Assembly: GCA_040381535.1 (NCBI GenBank) | Contig: JBEIHF010000020.1 | Location: forward strand, 1 to 39,174 | Length of the DNA: 39,174 bases | Source of the DNA: Micavibrio_A sp040381535 | GTDB taxonomy: Bacteria > Pseudomonadota > Alphaproteobacteria > Micavibrionales > Micavibrionaceae | Direction of reading: 5' to 3' | Shown here: positions 31,638 to 39,174 of the stretch, one piece after another | How the letters are laid out: every line of letters begins with the position of its first letter | Numbering within the stretch: the first letter of the stretch is position 1 | Program-made: the position numbers and the translations under genes | Notes under the pieces: generated by a model | Seen by the model: only the letters and a program-made list of their open reading frames with translations | Databases searched by the model: none | What the model was told of the DNA's origin: nothing

Positions 31638-34310
31638 ATGAATCAGCCAGCCATCAAAGAACAGGGTGAAACCTCCGCTGCCGGCCACACGCCGATGATG
31701 GCGCAATATCACACGCTCAAGGCCCAATATCCCTACTGCATTTTGTTCTACCGCATGGGTGATTTTTACGAGATGTTTTTCGATGACGCCATCAAAGCAT
31801 CCGAATGCCTCGACATCACCCTCACCAAACGCGGCAAGAACGAAGAACAGGAAATCCCCATGTGCGGGGTTCCGTTCCATTCCTATGAGCCCTACCTCGC
31901 AAAACTCATTCGCGCAGGCTTCAAGGTCGCCATCTGCGAACAAACTGAAACACCGGAAGAGGCCAAAAAACGCGGCGGTTATAAGGCCCTAGTAAACCGT
32001 GATGTCATACGCGTGGTGACACAAGGTACGCTCACCGAAGAAACGCTCCTTAACGCCCGCGAAAACAACTACCTCGCCTGCGTGTGCGAAGCCGCAGGGC
32101 AATTTGGGCTAAGCTGGCTTGATCTCTCCACGGGCGAATTCCTCGTCCAGCCCGCGGAAAAAGAAACCCTCTCCGCTGCGCTGGATCGTATCGGCCCTTC
32201 AGAAATTCTTTTGCAAGATCGCCTCATAACCCAAGAGAGCTTTTCCCAACAAAAAAAAATCCTCACGCTACAACCTTCCTCTTTGTTCGATTCTCAAAAC
32301 GCGCAAAAAAGACTGGAAACACTATTCGGCGTCGGCACCATAGAATCTTTCGGCTCGCTATCCCGCGCGGAAATAGCATCCGCCGGCGCGTTGATCGATT
32401 ACGTTACCCGCACGCAAAAGGGCAAAATGCCCCATATTTTCCGCCCCCGCCGTATAATCGGCGGCGCGGTCATGGATATCGATCCCGCCACAAGACGATC
32501 ACTCGAACTCGTCCGCACGCAAACAGGCGAACGCCGCGGCAGTTTGCTGGATTGCATCGACAAAACCATCACGGGCGCAGGCGCAAGGTTATTACAGACA
32601 CGTCTCTCTGCCCCGCTCACCGATCTCGTACAAATCACTGCCCGCCACGATCAGGTCGAAACTTTTGTTTCCCAATCCGCGCTCCGCAAAGATTTGCGCG
32701 AACGTCTCAAAGAGTTACCTGATCTTGAACGTGCCCTCGCCCGACTCACTATCGGCCGCGGAGGCCCGCGAGATTTGGGCGCCGCGCGCGATGCCTTGGG
32801 CATTCTTGAAACCCTACGCGCCATTCTTATCGCCGCGCAAACGCCTGTGACGGATTATTTCGCCGATGCTCTGAAATCCTCAAACGAAATTCATAATCTG
32901 CGTGATCTACTCAAATCCGCGCTGGATGAAACATTGCCGATGATGGACCGCGAAGGCGGCTTTATCCGCAATGGTTTCGCGGCAGATCTTGATCATCTGC
33001 GCGGACTGCGTGATGAATCCAAACGCCTGATTGCACAGTTGCAGGCCAAATACCGCGACCATACCGAAATCACGCTCCTCAAAATCGCCTATAATAACGT
33101 GCTGGGCTATTACATCGAAGTTCCCTCACGCCACGCCGACAAGATGATGCTGAAAGCGGGCGATAACACGAACCCCTATATTCACCGCCAGACCTTGGCC
33201 AACAACGCCCGCTTCACCACACCAGAATTGTCGGAACTGGAGCGTGAAATTGTCTCGGCAGCGGAAAAATCCCTCGCGCTGGAACAACGTTTTTTCATGG
33301 ATTTCGTATCACAAACCGCCATCCTGTCCGATGCGCTTGGAAAACTCGCACGCGGTGCAGCGGAAATCGATGTCGCACTGTCGATCGCCGACCTCGCCGT
33401 GGAAAGGAATTACACGCGTCCAAAAATGGAAGACAGCATTGCCTTCAACATCAAAGGCGGCCGCCATCCTGTTGTCGAAACCGCGCTCAAAAAATCAGGT
33501 ACCGCGTTTGTACCGAATAATTGCTCGCTCGATCCATCCCAAAAACTCTGGCTCCTCACCGGCCCCAATATGGCGGGTAAGTCTACGTTTTTGCGCCAGA
33601 ACGCGTTGATAGTCATTCTCGCGCAGATCGGCTCGTTCGTGCCTGCAGAACATGCAACCATCGGCATCGTCGATAAATGTTTCTCCCGCGTCGGCGCATC
33701 GGATGATCTCGCACGCGGACACTCTACGTTTATGGTCGAAATGGTCGAAACCGCCACCATCCTCAACCAGGCTACGCCGAAATCATTGGTTATTCTCGAT
33801 GAAATAGGGCGCGGCACGGCAACCTATGACGGGCTTTCCATCGCGTGGGCCTGTGTAGAGCAATTGCACGAAGTCTGCAAATCTCGCTCCATCTTCGCCA
33901 CGCATTATCACGAGCTCACATCGCTCAAAGAACGCCTCGCCTCTTTGGCGTGTTATTCGATGCAGGTGCGCGAGTGGCAAAACAATGTCGTGTTCTTACA
34001 CACCGTTGCGGCAGGCGCGGCGGACAGATCTTACGGAATCCATGTCGCACGTCTCGCGGGCCTGCCCGAAAACGTCGTGGCGCGGGCTCAGGAAGTTTTG
34101 GAGATGTTAAACAAGGGCGAACATTCCGGCACCATCACAAAACTCGCAGATCATTTACCTCTGTTCCAGACCGCGACCGTGAAACAATCCGTGAAACAAG
34201 ATACCGCGCTGCAAAACGCCTTGAAGGATATTGAACCTGATTCCCTGACGCCCCGTGAAGCCCTCGATGCTCTTTATGCCCTGAAAACTTTGGCCGAAAA
34301 ACCACAGTAA
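31638..34310 (+). CDS. mutS: DNA mismatch repair protein MutS
   Basis: MutS recognises mismatches and recruits MutL. The 890-residue protein has the mismatch-binding domain with YRMGDFYEMFFDDA (the Phe-x-Glu contact motif), the clamp and lever regions, and the ATPase domain with Walker A TGPNMAGKSTFLRQNALI, LARGHSTFMVEMVETA, Walker B VILDEIGRGTATYDGL and the FATHYHEL switch. Length is normal. An ATG four bases earlier (31634) is in another frame. It is followed 40 bases later by glnD. Confidence 0.98.
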   Translation: MNQPAIKEQGETSAAGHTPMMAQYHTLKAQYPYCILFYRMGDFYEMFFDDAIKASECLDITLTKRGKNEEQEIPMCGVPFHSYEPYLAKLIRAGFKVAICEQTETPEEAKKRGGYKALVNRDVIRVVTQGTLTEETLLNARENNYLACVCEAAGQFGLSWLDLSTGEFLVQPAEKETLSAALDRIGPSEILLQDRLITQESFSQQKKILTLQPSSLFDSQNAQKRLETLFGVGTIESFGSLSRAEIASAGALIDYVTRTQKGKMPHIFRPRRIIGGAVMDIDPATRRSLELVRTQTGERRGSLLDCIDKTITGAGARLLQTRLSAPLTDLVQITARHDQVETFVSQSALRKDLRERLKELPDLERALARLTIGRGGPRDLGAARDALGILETLRAILIAAQTPVTDYFADALKSSNEIHNLRDLLKSALDETLPMMDREGGFIRNGFAADLDHLRGLRDESKRLIAQLQAKYRDHTEITLLKIAYNNVLGYYIEVPSRHADKMMLKAGDNTNPYIHRQTLANNARFTTPELSELEREIVSAAEKSLALEQRFFMDFVSQTAILSDALGKLARGAAEIDVALSIADLAVERNYTRPKMEDSIAFNIKGGRHPVVETALKKSGTAFVPNNCSLDPSQKLWLLTGPNMAGKSTFLRQNALIVILAQIGSFVPAEHATIGIVDKCFSRVGASDDLARGHSTFMVEMVETATILNQATPKSLVILDEIGRGTATYDGLSIAWACVEQLHEVCKSRSIFATHYHELTSLKERLASLACYSMQVREWQNNVVFLHTVAAGAADRSYGIHVARLAGLPENVVARAQEVLEMLNKGEHSGTITKLADHLPLFQTATVKQSVKQDTALQNALKDIEPDSLTPREALDALYALKTLAEKPQ

Positions 34311-34350
34311 GGGTTGCCCGACAGAGCCGAAATCCTTATACACTAAACCC

Positions 34351-36783
34351 ATGTCCGCTCCCGAACGCAAAACGGCTGGCCTACTCCTCAATCCATTGCT
34401 GGAATCCCTCGCTGACCGGAGCCTAAGCGGCCCACATTTTTGCCGCGAACATACGAAAGCCATGGATGAAACTTTGGTTTCTCTTGCCAAAAATTTGCTA
34501 CCCGATGGCGTACATCTTTTCGCGCTTGGCGGTTATGGAAGAAAAGAACTCTGCCCCTATTCCGATATTGACCTGATGTTTTTGGTAGAAGACGTCACCA
34601 CCACGCCCGAAATAGAAAAATTCCTCTACACACTCTGGGACAAAGGCATGAAGGTTGGCCATTCCGTCCGCACGCTCGCGGAATGCCTTGAACTCAGCCA
34701 TAAAGATTCCAAAGTCCTCACCAGTCTTTTGGACTCGCGTCTTCTCTACGGCCCCAAATCCGCCGAAGGCCTTCTGCATAAGGAAATCATTCTTTTGCTT
34801 GATCAAAAGGGCAAAAAGGAATTCCTCAAAAACAAATTGATCGAACGCGATGAACGCCACGGTCGTTACGGCGACACACGTTTTGTACTCGAACCTAACA
34901 TCAAGGAAGGCAAAGGCGGCCTGCGCGATTTCCAAACCCTTCTCTGGATAACTGATGTGCTCTACGGCGTAAAATCCTTGCATGATCTAGTTGGCCTGAA
35001 CATCTTAAATGAAACCGAAGCGCGCCGCTTCGCCAAATCCCACAATTTCCTGACCACCGTGCGCTGCCACCTGCATCAACTCGCGGGCCGCGCTGAAGAA
35101 CGCATGCATTTTGACATTCAACCCGATCTGGCCGAACGTCTGGAATATGCTGACCGCCGCACGGCCCGCGCCGTTGAACGCTTCATGAAACATTACTTCC
35201 TCGTTACAAAGGATATTGGGGATTTAACGCGCATCATCTTAGCTGCGATCGACCATGAAGAAGATCGCGGTGGCCACAAGGGCGAAAATTACGGTGATTA
35301 TGAAACGCTCGATGGGCGTCTAACTTTCAGTAAAAAACAAAATCTCGAAAAACACCCCGAAGATATGATCGCTCTGTTCCGCGCCTTTCAGGAAACAGGG
35401 GTGGATATCCACCCCTTCGCGCTCAAACAAATCACGCGTAATTTGAAATTCATCGATGATCCCATGCGGAGCGACCCCGCGCCGAACGAAATGTTTCTAT
35501 CCATCCTCACAGCCGAAACCAACCCCGCGCTCACACTACGTCGCATGAATGAATCTGGCGTGCTCGGCAAATTCGTACCAGATTTCGGGCGTATCATCGC
35601 GCTCATGCAATTCGACCGCTATCATTATTTCACGGTCGATGAACACACCATTCATTGCATAGACATCCTGCACAAAATCGAAAACGATGAGCTTTTGGAT
35701 GACGCGCCCTTATCATCCGTCGTCGCCAAAACGGTCACAGACCGCACAGCGCTGTATGTCGCGCTGTTCCTACACGACATCTGCAAAGGCCGCGGTGGCA
35801 AACATGCCGAACTCGGCGCGGAACTTGCACTCTCGCTCGGCCCCCGCTTCGGGCTGGATTTCTATCAAACGGATCTGGTCTCGTGGCTGGTGCACGAACA
35901 TCTGCTTATGTCCGATACGGCTTTCCGTCGCAATATGAATGACCCCAAAACCATCGCGGATTTTTCGGCCAAGATACGCACGCCTGAACGGCTGGACATG
36001 CTCTTTGTCCTCACCACGGCGGATATCATGGGCGTCGGCCCGGGCCGCTGGACGGCGTGGAAAGCCCGCTTGCTTGAAGAACTCTATATAAAAACTTCCG
36101 CGCTCATGAAGGGCGAAGAACCGGGCATGACCGACGAAGTCACCATCCCCGAAGATTATAAAAAAGACGAAATACGAATCGATATCTCGATTGATGCCCA
36201 GCATTCGGCCACCGTGGTGATCGTGACAACCAAAGACCGCGAAGGCTTGTTTGCTACGCTCTGCGGCGCACTGTCGGCGGAAGGCGCGAACATAATGCGC
36301 GCCTATATCAACACGGTGAATGAAAAGGCGGCGGGCCGCGTGGCGGTCGACCGCTTCGTCATTCAAAACTCCACGGGCCTCCCGTTCACCCAAGAACACC
36401 GTCTGAAAGATTTGCGCCAGGCCATTCTCGCCGCGCTCGATGGATCTTTCGATATAGACACGAAAATCGCCGAACACAGAAAACCCATGACCAAACAGGA
36501 TATGGTGTTCGACATTCCCGCGCGTATCACGCTAAACAACGAAGCCTCGGGGAGCGATTCCATAGTGGAAATAGAAACGCGCGACCGTCACGGGCTTTTG
36601 TATGACATCGCCTGCATCTTCCGTGACGAAGGGCTCGATATCCGCGCCGCAAAAATTAACACGCAGGGCCTCCGCGCCATCGACAGCTTTTACGTGCAAA
36701 CCTCTAAACGTAAAAAACTTGTCGATTTGCCGGGTCAGGACCGCCTGATAAAAACACTCAAAGAAAAGGTTTCAAAACCGTGA
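34351..36783 (+). CDS. glnD: Bifunctional uridylyltransferase/uridylyl-removing enzyme (PII regulator)
   Basis: GlnD uridylylates and deuridylylates PII proteins in response to glutamine. The 810-residue protein has the nucleotidyltransferase motif ALGGYGRKELCPYSDIDLMF (Gly and two Asp), the PII-uridylyltransferase middle region, the HD hydrolase motif ALYVALFLHDICKGRGGKHA, and two C-terminal ACT domains (about 615-690 and 725-800) with VVIVTTKDREGLFATLCGAL and EIETRDRHGLLYDIACIFRD. It is shorter than typical alphaproteobacterial GlnD (about 900-950) mainly at the N terminus, where it begins close to the catalytic motif. All key motifs are present. Confidence 0.96.
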   Translation: MSAPERKTAGLLLNPLLESLADRSLSGPHFCREHTKAMDETLVSLAKNLLPDGVHLFALGGYGRKELCPYSDIDLMFLVEDVTTTPEIEKFLYTLWDKGMKVGHSVRTLAECLELSHKDSKVLTSLLDSRLLYGPKSAEGLLHKEIILLLDQKGKKEFLKNKLIERDERHGRYGDTRFVLEPNIKEGKGGLRDFQTLLWITDVLYGVKSLHDLVGLNILNETEARRFAKSHNFLTTVRCHLHQLAGRAEERMHFDIQPDLAERLEYADRRTARAVERFMKHYFLVTKDIGDLTRIILAAIDHEEDRGGHKGENYGDYETLDGRLTFSKKQNLEKHPEDMIALFRAFQETGVDIHPFALKQITRNLKFIDDPMRSDPAPNEMFLSILTAETNPALTLRRMNESGVLGKFVPDFGRIIALMQFDRYHYFTVDEHTIHCIDILHKIENDELLDDAPLSSVVAKTVTDRTALYVALFLHDICKGRGGKHAELGAELALSLGPRFGLDFYQTDLVSWLVHEHLLMSDTAFRRNMNDPKTIADFSAKIRTPERLDMLFVLTTADIMGVGPGRWTAWKARLLEELYIKTSALMKGEEPGMTDEVTIPEDYKKDEIRIDISIDAQHSATVVIVTTKDREGLFATLCGALSAEGANIMRAYINTVNEKAAGRVAVDRFVIQNSTGLPFTQEHRLKDLRQAILAALDGSFDIDTKIAEHRKPMTKQDMVFDIPARITLNNEASGSDSIVEIETRDRHGLLYDIACIFRDEGLDIRAAKINTQGLRAIDSFYVQTSKRKKLVDLPGQDRLIKTLKEKVSKP

Positions 36784-36899
36784 GCAAGATCAGCGGCGGC
36801 ACAGTGAACAAGCTTTCGACGGATTTAAGAAAGACACAAACCGCCCGTTCGAAGATGCTCGGAACAATGAGGATATATCACGCCCCTCGCCCGCAGTGA
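36780..36899 (+). other. Short ORF or remnant after glnD, in a gap of 250 bases
   Basis: A GTG overlapping the glnD stop (GTGA) opens a 39-codon frame starting VSKISGGTVNKLSTDLRKTQ, ending TGA at 36897-36899. It is basic, Thr/Ser-rich and not recognised; it may be a short coupled gene or a decayed remnant. From 36900 to 37033 the DNA is AT-rich and I see no gene, terminator or repeat. Confidence 0.3.
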
Positions 36900-37033
36900 A
36901 TTTATCTGTTGGATAAAAGAATCGAAGAGAGAAGAAACCCGAAAGGATAGTGATTTTCTTGAAAATAAGACATATGAGAAATACTATTTAGAAGTACTTC
37001 TTTATCATTATATGCGTTAGAAAAGATCTCACA

Positions 37034-37597
37034 GTGAAGCGGAAATCCCTCAAGCTCCTTCTAACAGCACTCGAAATAGTAGCGCTTGTCACGTTTTTAG
37101 TAGTTAGCACTTTACTATCAGACGCCTTTTCTAAGGGCCAAACTAATGGGCCCTTCACCGCAGACGGAAAATGTCCTGAGTTTAGAGATAACTATAAACG
37201 CTGCGAGGTTCTCTTTGGAAATCGCGGAATTTCAGTCCTCAACTCCTTTTATGAAACATTTGTCGGAGAAGGTGCATTCGAGATTGATGCCTTTAGAGTG
37301 GAGAGCTTACCCAGTGGGCGGTTCAACATAATCGCAGAATAGAACCGAGGACCCATTAGATCAGAAATCTATACAGATCGATTGGTCCGCCTTGGACAGA
37401 ACCGAGAGAATGAAGCCGTTTTTCTCACACATCAATCTGCATACTGTGATGCTGGCAGAATTTACGAACATCAAGTTGGTTATGTTGAGGCGGGCCTAAA
37501 TGTTCAAGATCTGAAGTTTTGGAACGAATGTGAAGAACTTCGTTTTCGACTTTTCCAAAATGGTTCACCTACAGCTGATGTGGTATGTAAGCCATAG
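37034..37597 (+). pseudogene. Hypothetical exported or anchored protein interrupted by an in-frame amber codon
   Basis: One continuous frame of 188 codons starts with GTG at 37034 and ends at TAG 37595-37597, but is interrupted by TAG at 37340-37342. The first part (102 codons) has an N-terminal membrane helix (LLLTALEIVALVTFLVVSTL) and a Cys-containing domain (ADGKCPEFRDNYKRCEVLFG). After the stop it continues NRGPIRSEIYTDRLVRLGQN, with further domain-like sequence including CDAGRIYEHQVGYVEAGLN and FWNECEELRFRLF, and no frameshift. So the reading frame looks like one gene carrying a nonsense codon. The alternatives are two genes (the second starting at TTG 37382, unlikely) or amber readthrough. 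No family is recognised. Confidence 0.6.
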
Positions 37598-37619
37598 AAA
37601 CAAAGCTTTAAAAAAAACG

Positions 37620-38261
37620 CTATTTGGCAACCCTAATCATAATCTCGTTCCGTTTCATAAACGGAGGCGTCCAGGGTGGATTATAAAAAGCATAAGTCGG
37701 CCTACCTGCTGTCTTAGTATTATTCTTCTCAAGCCATGCCTTAAGAGTTTCCTCATGACTAGCTATGTTTTTATCTGTGTTAAATCCTGAGAAACGGATT
37801 ACAGCAGCTTCATAGGCAGGCACTTCTAAAATAAGAATGCGCTCATCATTAGGCTTTGGAAGCGTCGCAATTGTGTATTCTTCAGGCATTACAAACCGGA
37901 CCTTCCACTCATTGCTTTTTTCTGTTTCCTCTTGGGTAACAGGCGCGGTCATCGCAATTTTCTTACTGGTAGCTTGTTCAGCCTGTTGTGTTACAGGAGC
38001 CGTCATTTCTATTTTTTGCTGGACACTGTTCTCCCCAAAGATAAAAGCGGCCAGAATACGAAAACCATCATTGATGGCATCGTAGCGGTCCCCAGTTGTA
38101 GTAACTTCAGCTACTATCATGGGAGCGTATTCCCTAATCTCAATGCTGCCCTCTTTCTTAACGCTACGCCAGTTTGGCTCAGGTGTTTTGCCCACGATTG
38201 AACAGCCTCCTAAAAAGAGAGAAAAAAATAGAATGGGAAGAATGGTTTTCATGAATGTCAT
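37620..38261 (-). CDS. SOUL-family heme-binding lipoprotein
   Basis: The protein starts MTFMKTILPILFFSLF (an ATG nine bases later, 38252, is the alternative) and has the lipobox LGGC, so it should be lipid-anchored by Lgt. The mature part is a SOUL domain: IEIREYAPMIVAEVT, AAFIFGEN, KIEMTAPVTQ, KIAMTAPVTQ, KVRFVMPEEYTIATLPKPND, and AAVIRFSGF. The MTAPV motif occurs twice in about 25 residues. SOUL proteins bind heme or porphyrins, and their bacterial role is unclear. 213 residues from 38261. It sits just left of the tRNA-Ser fragment, on the chromosome side. Confidence 0.9.
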   Translation of the reverse strand: MTFMKTILPILFFSLFLGGCSIVGKTPEPNWRSVKKEGSIEIREYAPMIVAEVTTTGDRYDAINDGFRILAAFIFGENSVQQKIEMTAPVTQQAEQATSKKIAMTAPVTQEETEKSNEWKVRFVMPEEYTIATLPKPNDERILILEVPAYEAAVIRFSGFNTDKNIASHEETLKAWLEKNNTKTAGRPTYAFYNPPWTPPFMKRNEIMIRVAK

Positions 38262-38324
38262 ATAGTCCGATTTTTGTGCAATCAAACGGCTGCTCTAAAC
38301 CGCATAGAAAGTTTTTAAATAAAA

Positions 38325-38388
38325 TGGCGAAGAAGGAGGGATTCGAACCCGCGATGGACTTGCATCCATGTCGCATTTCGAGCGCGGC
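38325..38388 (-). other. 3' fragment of a tRNA-Ser(CGA) gene; likely integration (att) site remnant
   Basis: Read on the minus strand, this has the anticodon loop CTCGAAA (anticodon CGA), a long variable arm (ATGGA, loop, TCCAT), the T-loop TTCGAAT with its stem, the acceptor strand CTTCTTC, discriminator G and CCA. The D arm and 5' acceptor strand are missing; AT-rich DNA replaces them beyond 38390. The anticodon stem keeps four of five pairs (one G-U) and ends in a C-A mismatch; the T stem has one C-T mismatch. That pattern is what is left at one end of an element that inserted in a tRNA gene and carried its own copy of the 3' end. Confidence 0.7.
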
Positions 38389-38440
38389 ATTTATTTTTTA
38401 TCCTATTGTAAAACAAAGATAATTCCTTATACCATAAAAA

Positions 38441-38462
38441 AATGTGTAAGGAAATGTGTAAG
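38441..38462 (+). repeat. Direct repeat near the tRNA fragment
   Basis: AATGTGTAAG occurs at 38441-38450 and 38453-38462, twelve bases apart. It could be a pair of integrase arm-type sites at the element end, or chance in AT-rich DNA. Confidence 0.4.
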
Positions 38463-38534
38463 TTTTTTCTCATAATGCGGTAGTGTAGAAACCCTGTTTC
38501 AAGGTTGTTATATTGTAACAAGCCTGCTATCAGA

Positions 38535-38879
38535 ATGGCTATGACACTTCAGGATGCTTTTCTAAAAAGGCTGGCGCTGCTTTTATTGTTATTAGCTATG
38601 GGCTGCTCCCAGCTTGCCATGTCGGTTCATGCCGCCGTCCATCAGGATCATGTCATTTCTGCATCCCTAGATGGGCATGATAAAAACAACCACTCAAAGC
38701 ATAAATGTCCCGAGTGCCTCGTAGTTAAGGCGTTTCAAAATGGATGGATCAGCCCCCAACCCATTATCACCCCACCACTACTTTTAAATATTACCCAACA
38801 TTTTGATGTATCCACTTTTGCTTTTATGGAGCCAAAGGCGGATTATCAATCACGCGCCCCGCCTGTCTTTCTTATCTAA
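38535..38879 (+). CDS. DUF2946-like secreted Cys/His-rich protein
   Basis: From ATG 38535 the protein has 114 residues. A signal-like hydrophobic core (LALLLLLLAMGCSQLAMSV) is followed by a His-rich stretch (GHDKNNHSKH) and CPECLVVKAF, a CxxC pair, and it ends YQSRAPPVF, the kind of RAPP/RGPP ending seen in DUF2946 proteins. Such proteins often sit next to TonB-dependent or porin-like outer membrane proteins in metal loci, so a metal-binding or sensing role is plausible but not shown. The frame is open to a TTG at 38505, but the ATG fits better. It lies just inside the proposed element, 45 bases before the next gene. Confidence 0.7.
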   Translation: MAMTLQDAFLKRLALLLLLLAMGCSQLAMSVHAAVHQDHVISASLDGHDKNNHSKHKCPECLVVKAFQNGWISPQPIITPPLLLNITQHFDVSTFAFMEPKADYQSRAPPVFLI

Positions 38880-38924
38880 ATTCTGAACCTGTTCATTCAA
38901 ATCTTAGATTAAGAGAGATACACC

Positions 38925-39174
38925 ATGTCTAAAAAACTGCTTTTGGCAGCCATTAGTGCCGCCGCCCTTTACACCTCCCCTGCCGTTGCAGCCTCGGATG
39001 CCGACGTTCAAGCCTTGCGTGACGACCTCAAAGCAATGCGAAGTGCTTATGAGAAAAAAATCGAGCAACTAGAGCAAAAAGTCGAAACGCTTCAAGCGAA
39101 GCAAGATCAAACTGCCCAAAAGGTCGCGGCAACCGAACCCGCCGCTGGCGCAATACCCGCAACTGATAAGCCGC
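38925..39174 (+). CDS. Coiled-coil outer-membrane protein, N-terminal part (runs off right edge)
   Basis: The ATG at 38925 follows AGAGAG and starts a signal peptide (MSKKLLLAAISAAALYTSPA, cleaved before ASDAD). The mature N terminus is a coiled coil: VQALRDDLKAMRSAYEKKIE then QLEQKVETLQAKQDQ, followed by an Ala/Pro linker. This pattern is common in outer-membrane porin-like proteins and in TonB-dependent receptor variants with a trimeric or stalk-like coil. About 83 codons are visible; the rest is outside the window. It follows the DUF2946-like gene and probably belongs to the same operon. Confidence 0.7.
   Translation, partial: MSKKLLLAAISAAALYTSPAVAASDADVQALRDDLKAMRSAYEKKIEQLEQKVETLQAKQDQTAQKVAATEPAAGAIPATDKP

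Noticed and set aside
37382..37597. Independent 71-aa gene starting at TTG
   Set aside because: It is in frame with the preceding ORF without any other stop between, and there is no ribosome-binding site; one interrupted gene is simpler.
38315..38521. Minus-strand 68-aa ORF
   Set aside because: It covers the tRNA-Ser fragment; the C-terminal part is just the tRNA translated.

Overview
The window looks like a chromosomal segment of an alphaproteobacterium. The evidence is a Ros/MucR regulator, a phasin, the ubiK-YbjN-proC cluster, lgt-midA-pgeF with overlapping ends, a TIGR02186/TauE-SafE pair, and a full set of Gram-negative envelope genes (hldD, lgt, murJ). The exact lineage cannot be fixed by reading alone; a Rhodospirillales- or Micavibrio-like organism would fit. 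Most of the window is dense housekeeping DNA with short gaps, many 4-bp stop/start overlaps and several readable -35/-10 pairs. No rRNA gene, complete tRNA, insertion sequence or CRISPR array was seen.

Layout. 1-1164 holds the N-terminal part of a membrane PAS sensor that runs off the left edge. 1379-2477 carries a phasin, CsaA and a small ORF. 2478-4534 is an EnvZ/OmpR-type two-component pair, divergent from ilvE and a coupled unknown gene (4666-5999). 6312-9827 is a minus-strand block, rplY-pth-ychF preceded by prs, with readable promoters before rplY and prs. 10181-12844 is lgt-midA-pgeF. 12878-14995 is hldD, a NUDIX hydrolase and an unknown gene. 15176-16827 is ubiK-YbjN-proC. 16878-19374 has a VOC protein, a CHMI-like tautomerase behind mucR, tsaB and a nitroreductase. 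19489-23316 has a degenerate polysaccharide deacetylase, nfuA, a universal stress protein and the TIGR02186/TauE-SafE pair. 23413-27206 has a P-loop protein, a secreted unknown, trpS and murJ. 27331-31533 has a membrane protein, ubiE, a membrane-anchored Ala/Glu coil protein, a 37-codon ORF, coaBC and an unknown. 31638-36783 is mutS and glnD.

After glnD the sequence changes character. From about 36900 it is AT-richer and poorer in recognisable genes: an unknown gene cut by an in-frame amber codon, a SOUL-family lipoprotein, then the 3' part of a tRNA-Ser gene at 38325-38388. I read that fragment as one end of an integrated element lying to the right. The element's first genes would be a DUF2946-like Cys/His-rich secreted protein and the start of a coiled-coil outer-membrane protein, a pairing that suggests metal handling.

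The most interesting items are: (i) a CHMI-family tautomerase whose catalytic Pro1 is directly preceded by ATC, not ATG, in a TAATC overlap with mucR; (ii) the tRNA-Ser fragment and possible genomic island; (iii) the amber-interrupted gene; (iv) a NodB-type deacetylase with eroded metal-site motifs; (v) a perfect 20-bp palindrome ending at the start codon of a TsaE-like P-loop gene; and (vi) an inverted repeat flanking the -10 of the putative prs promoter.
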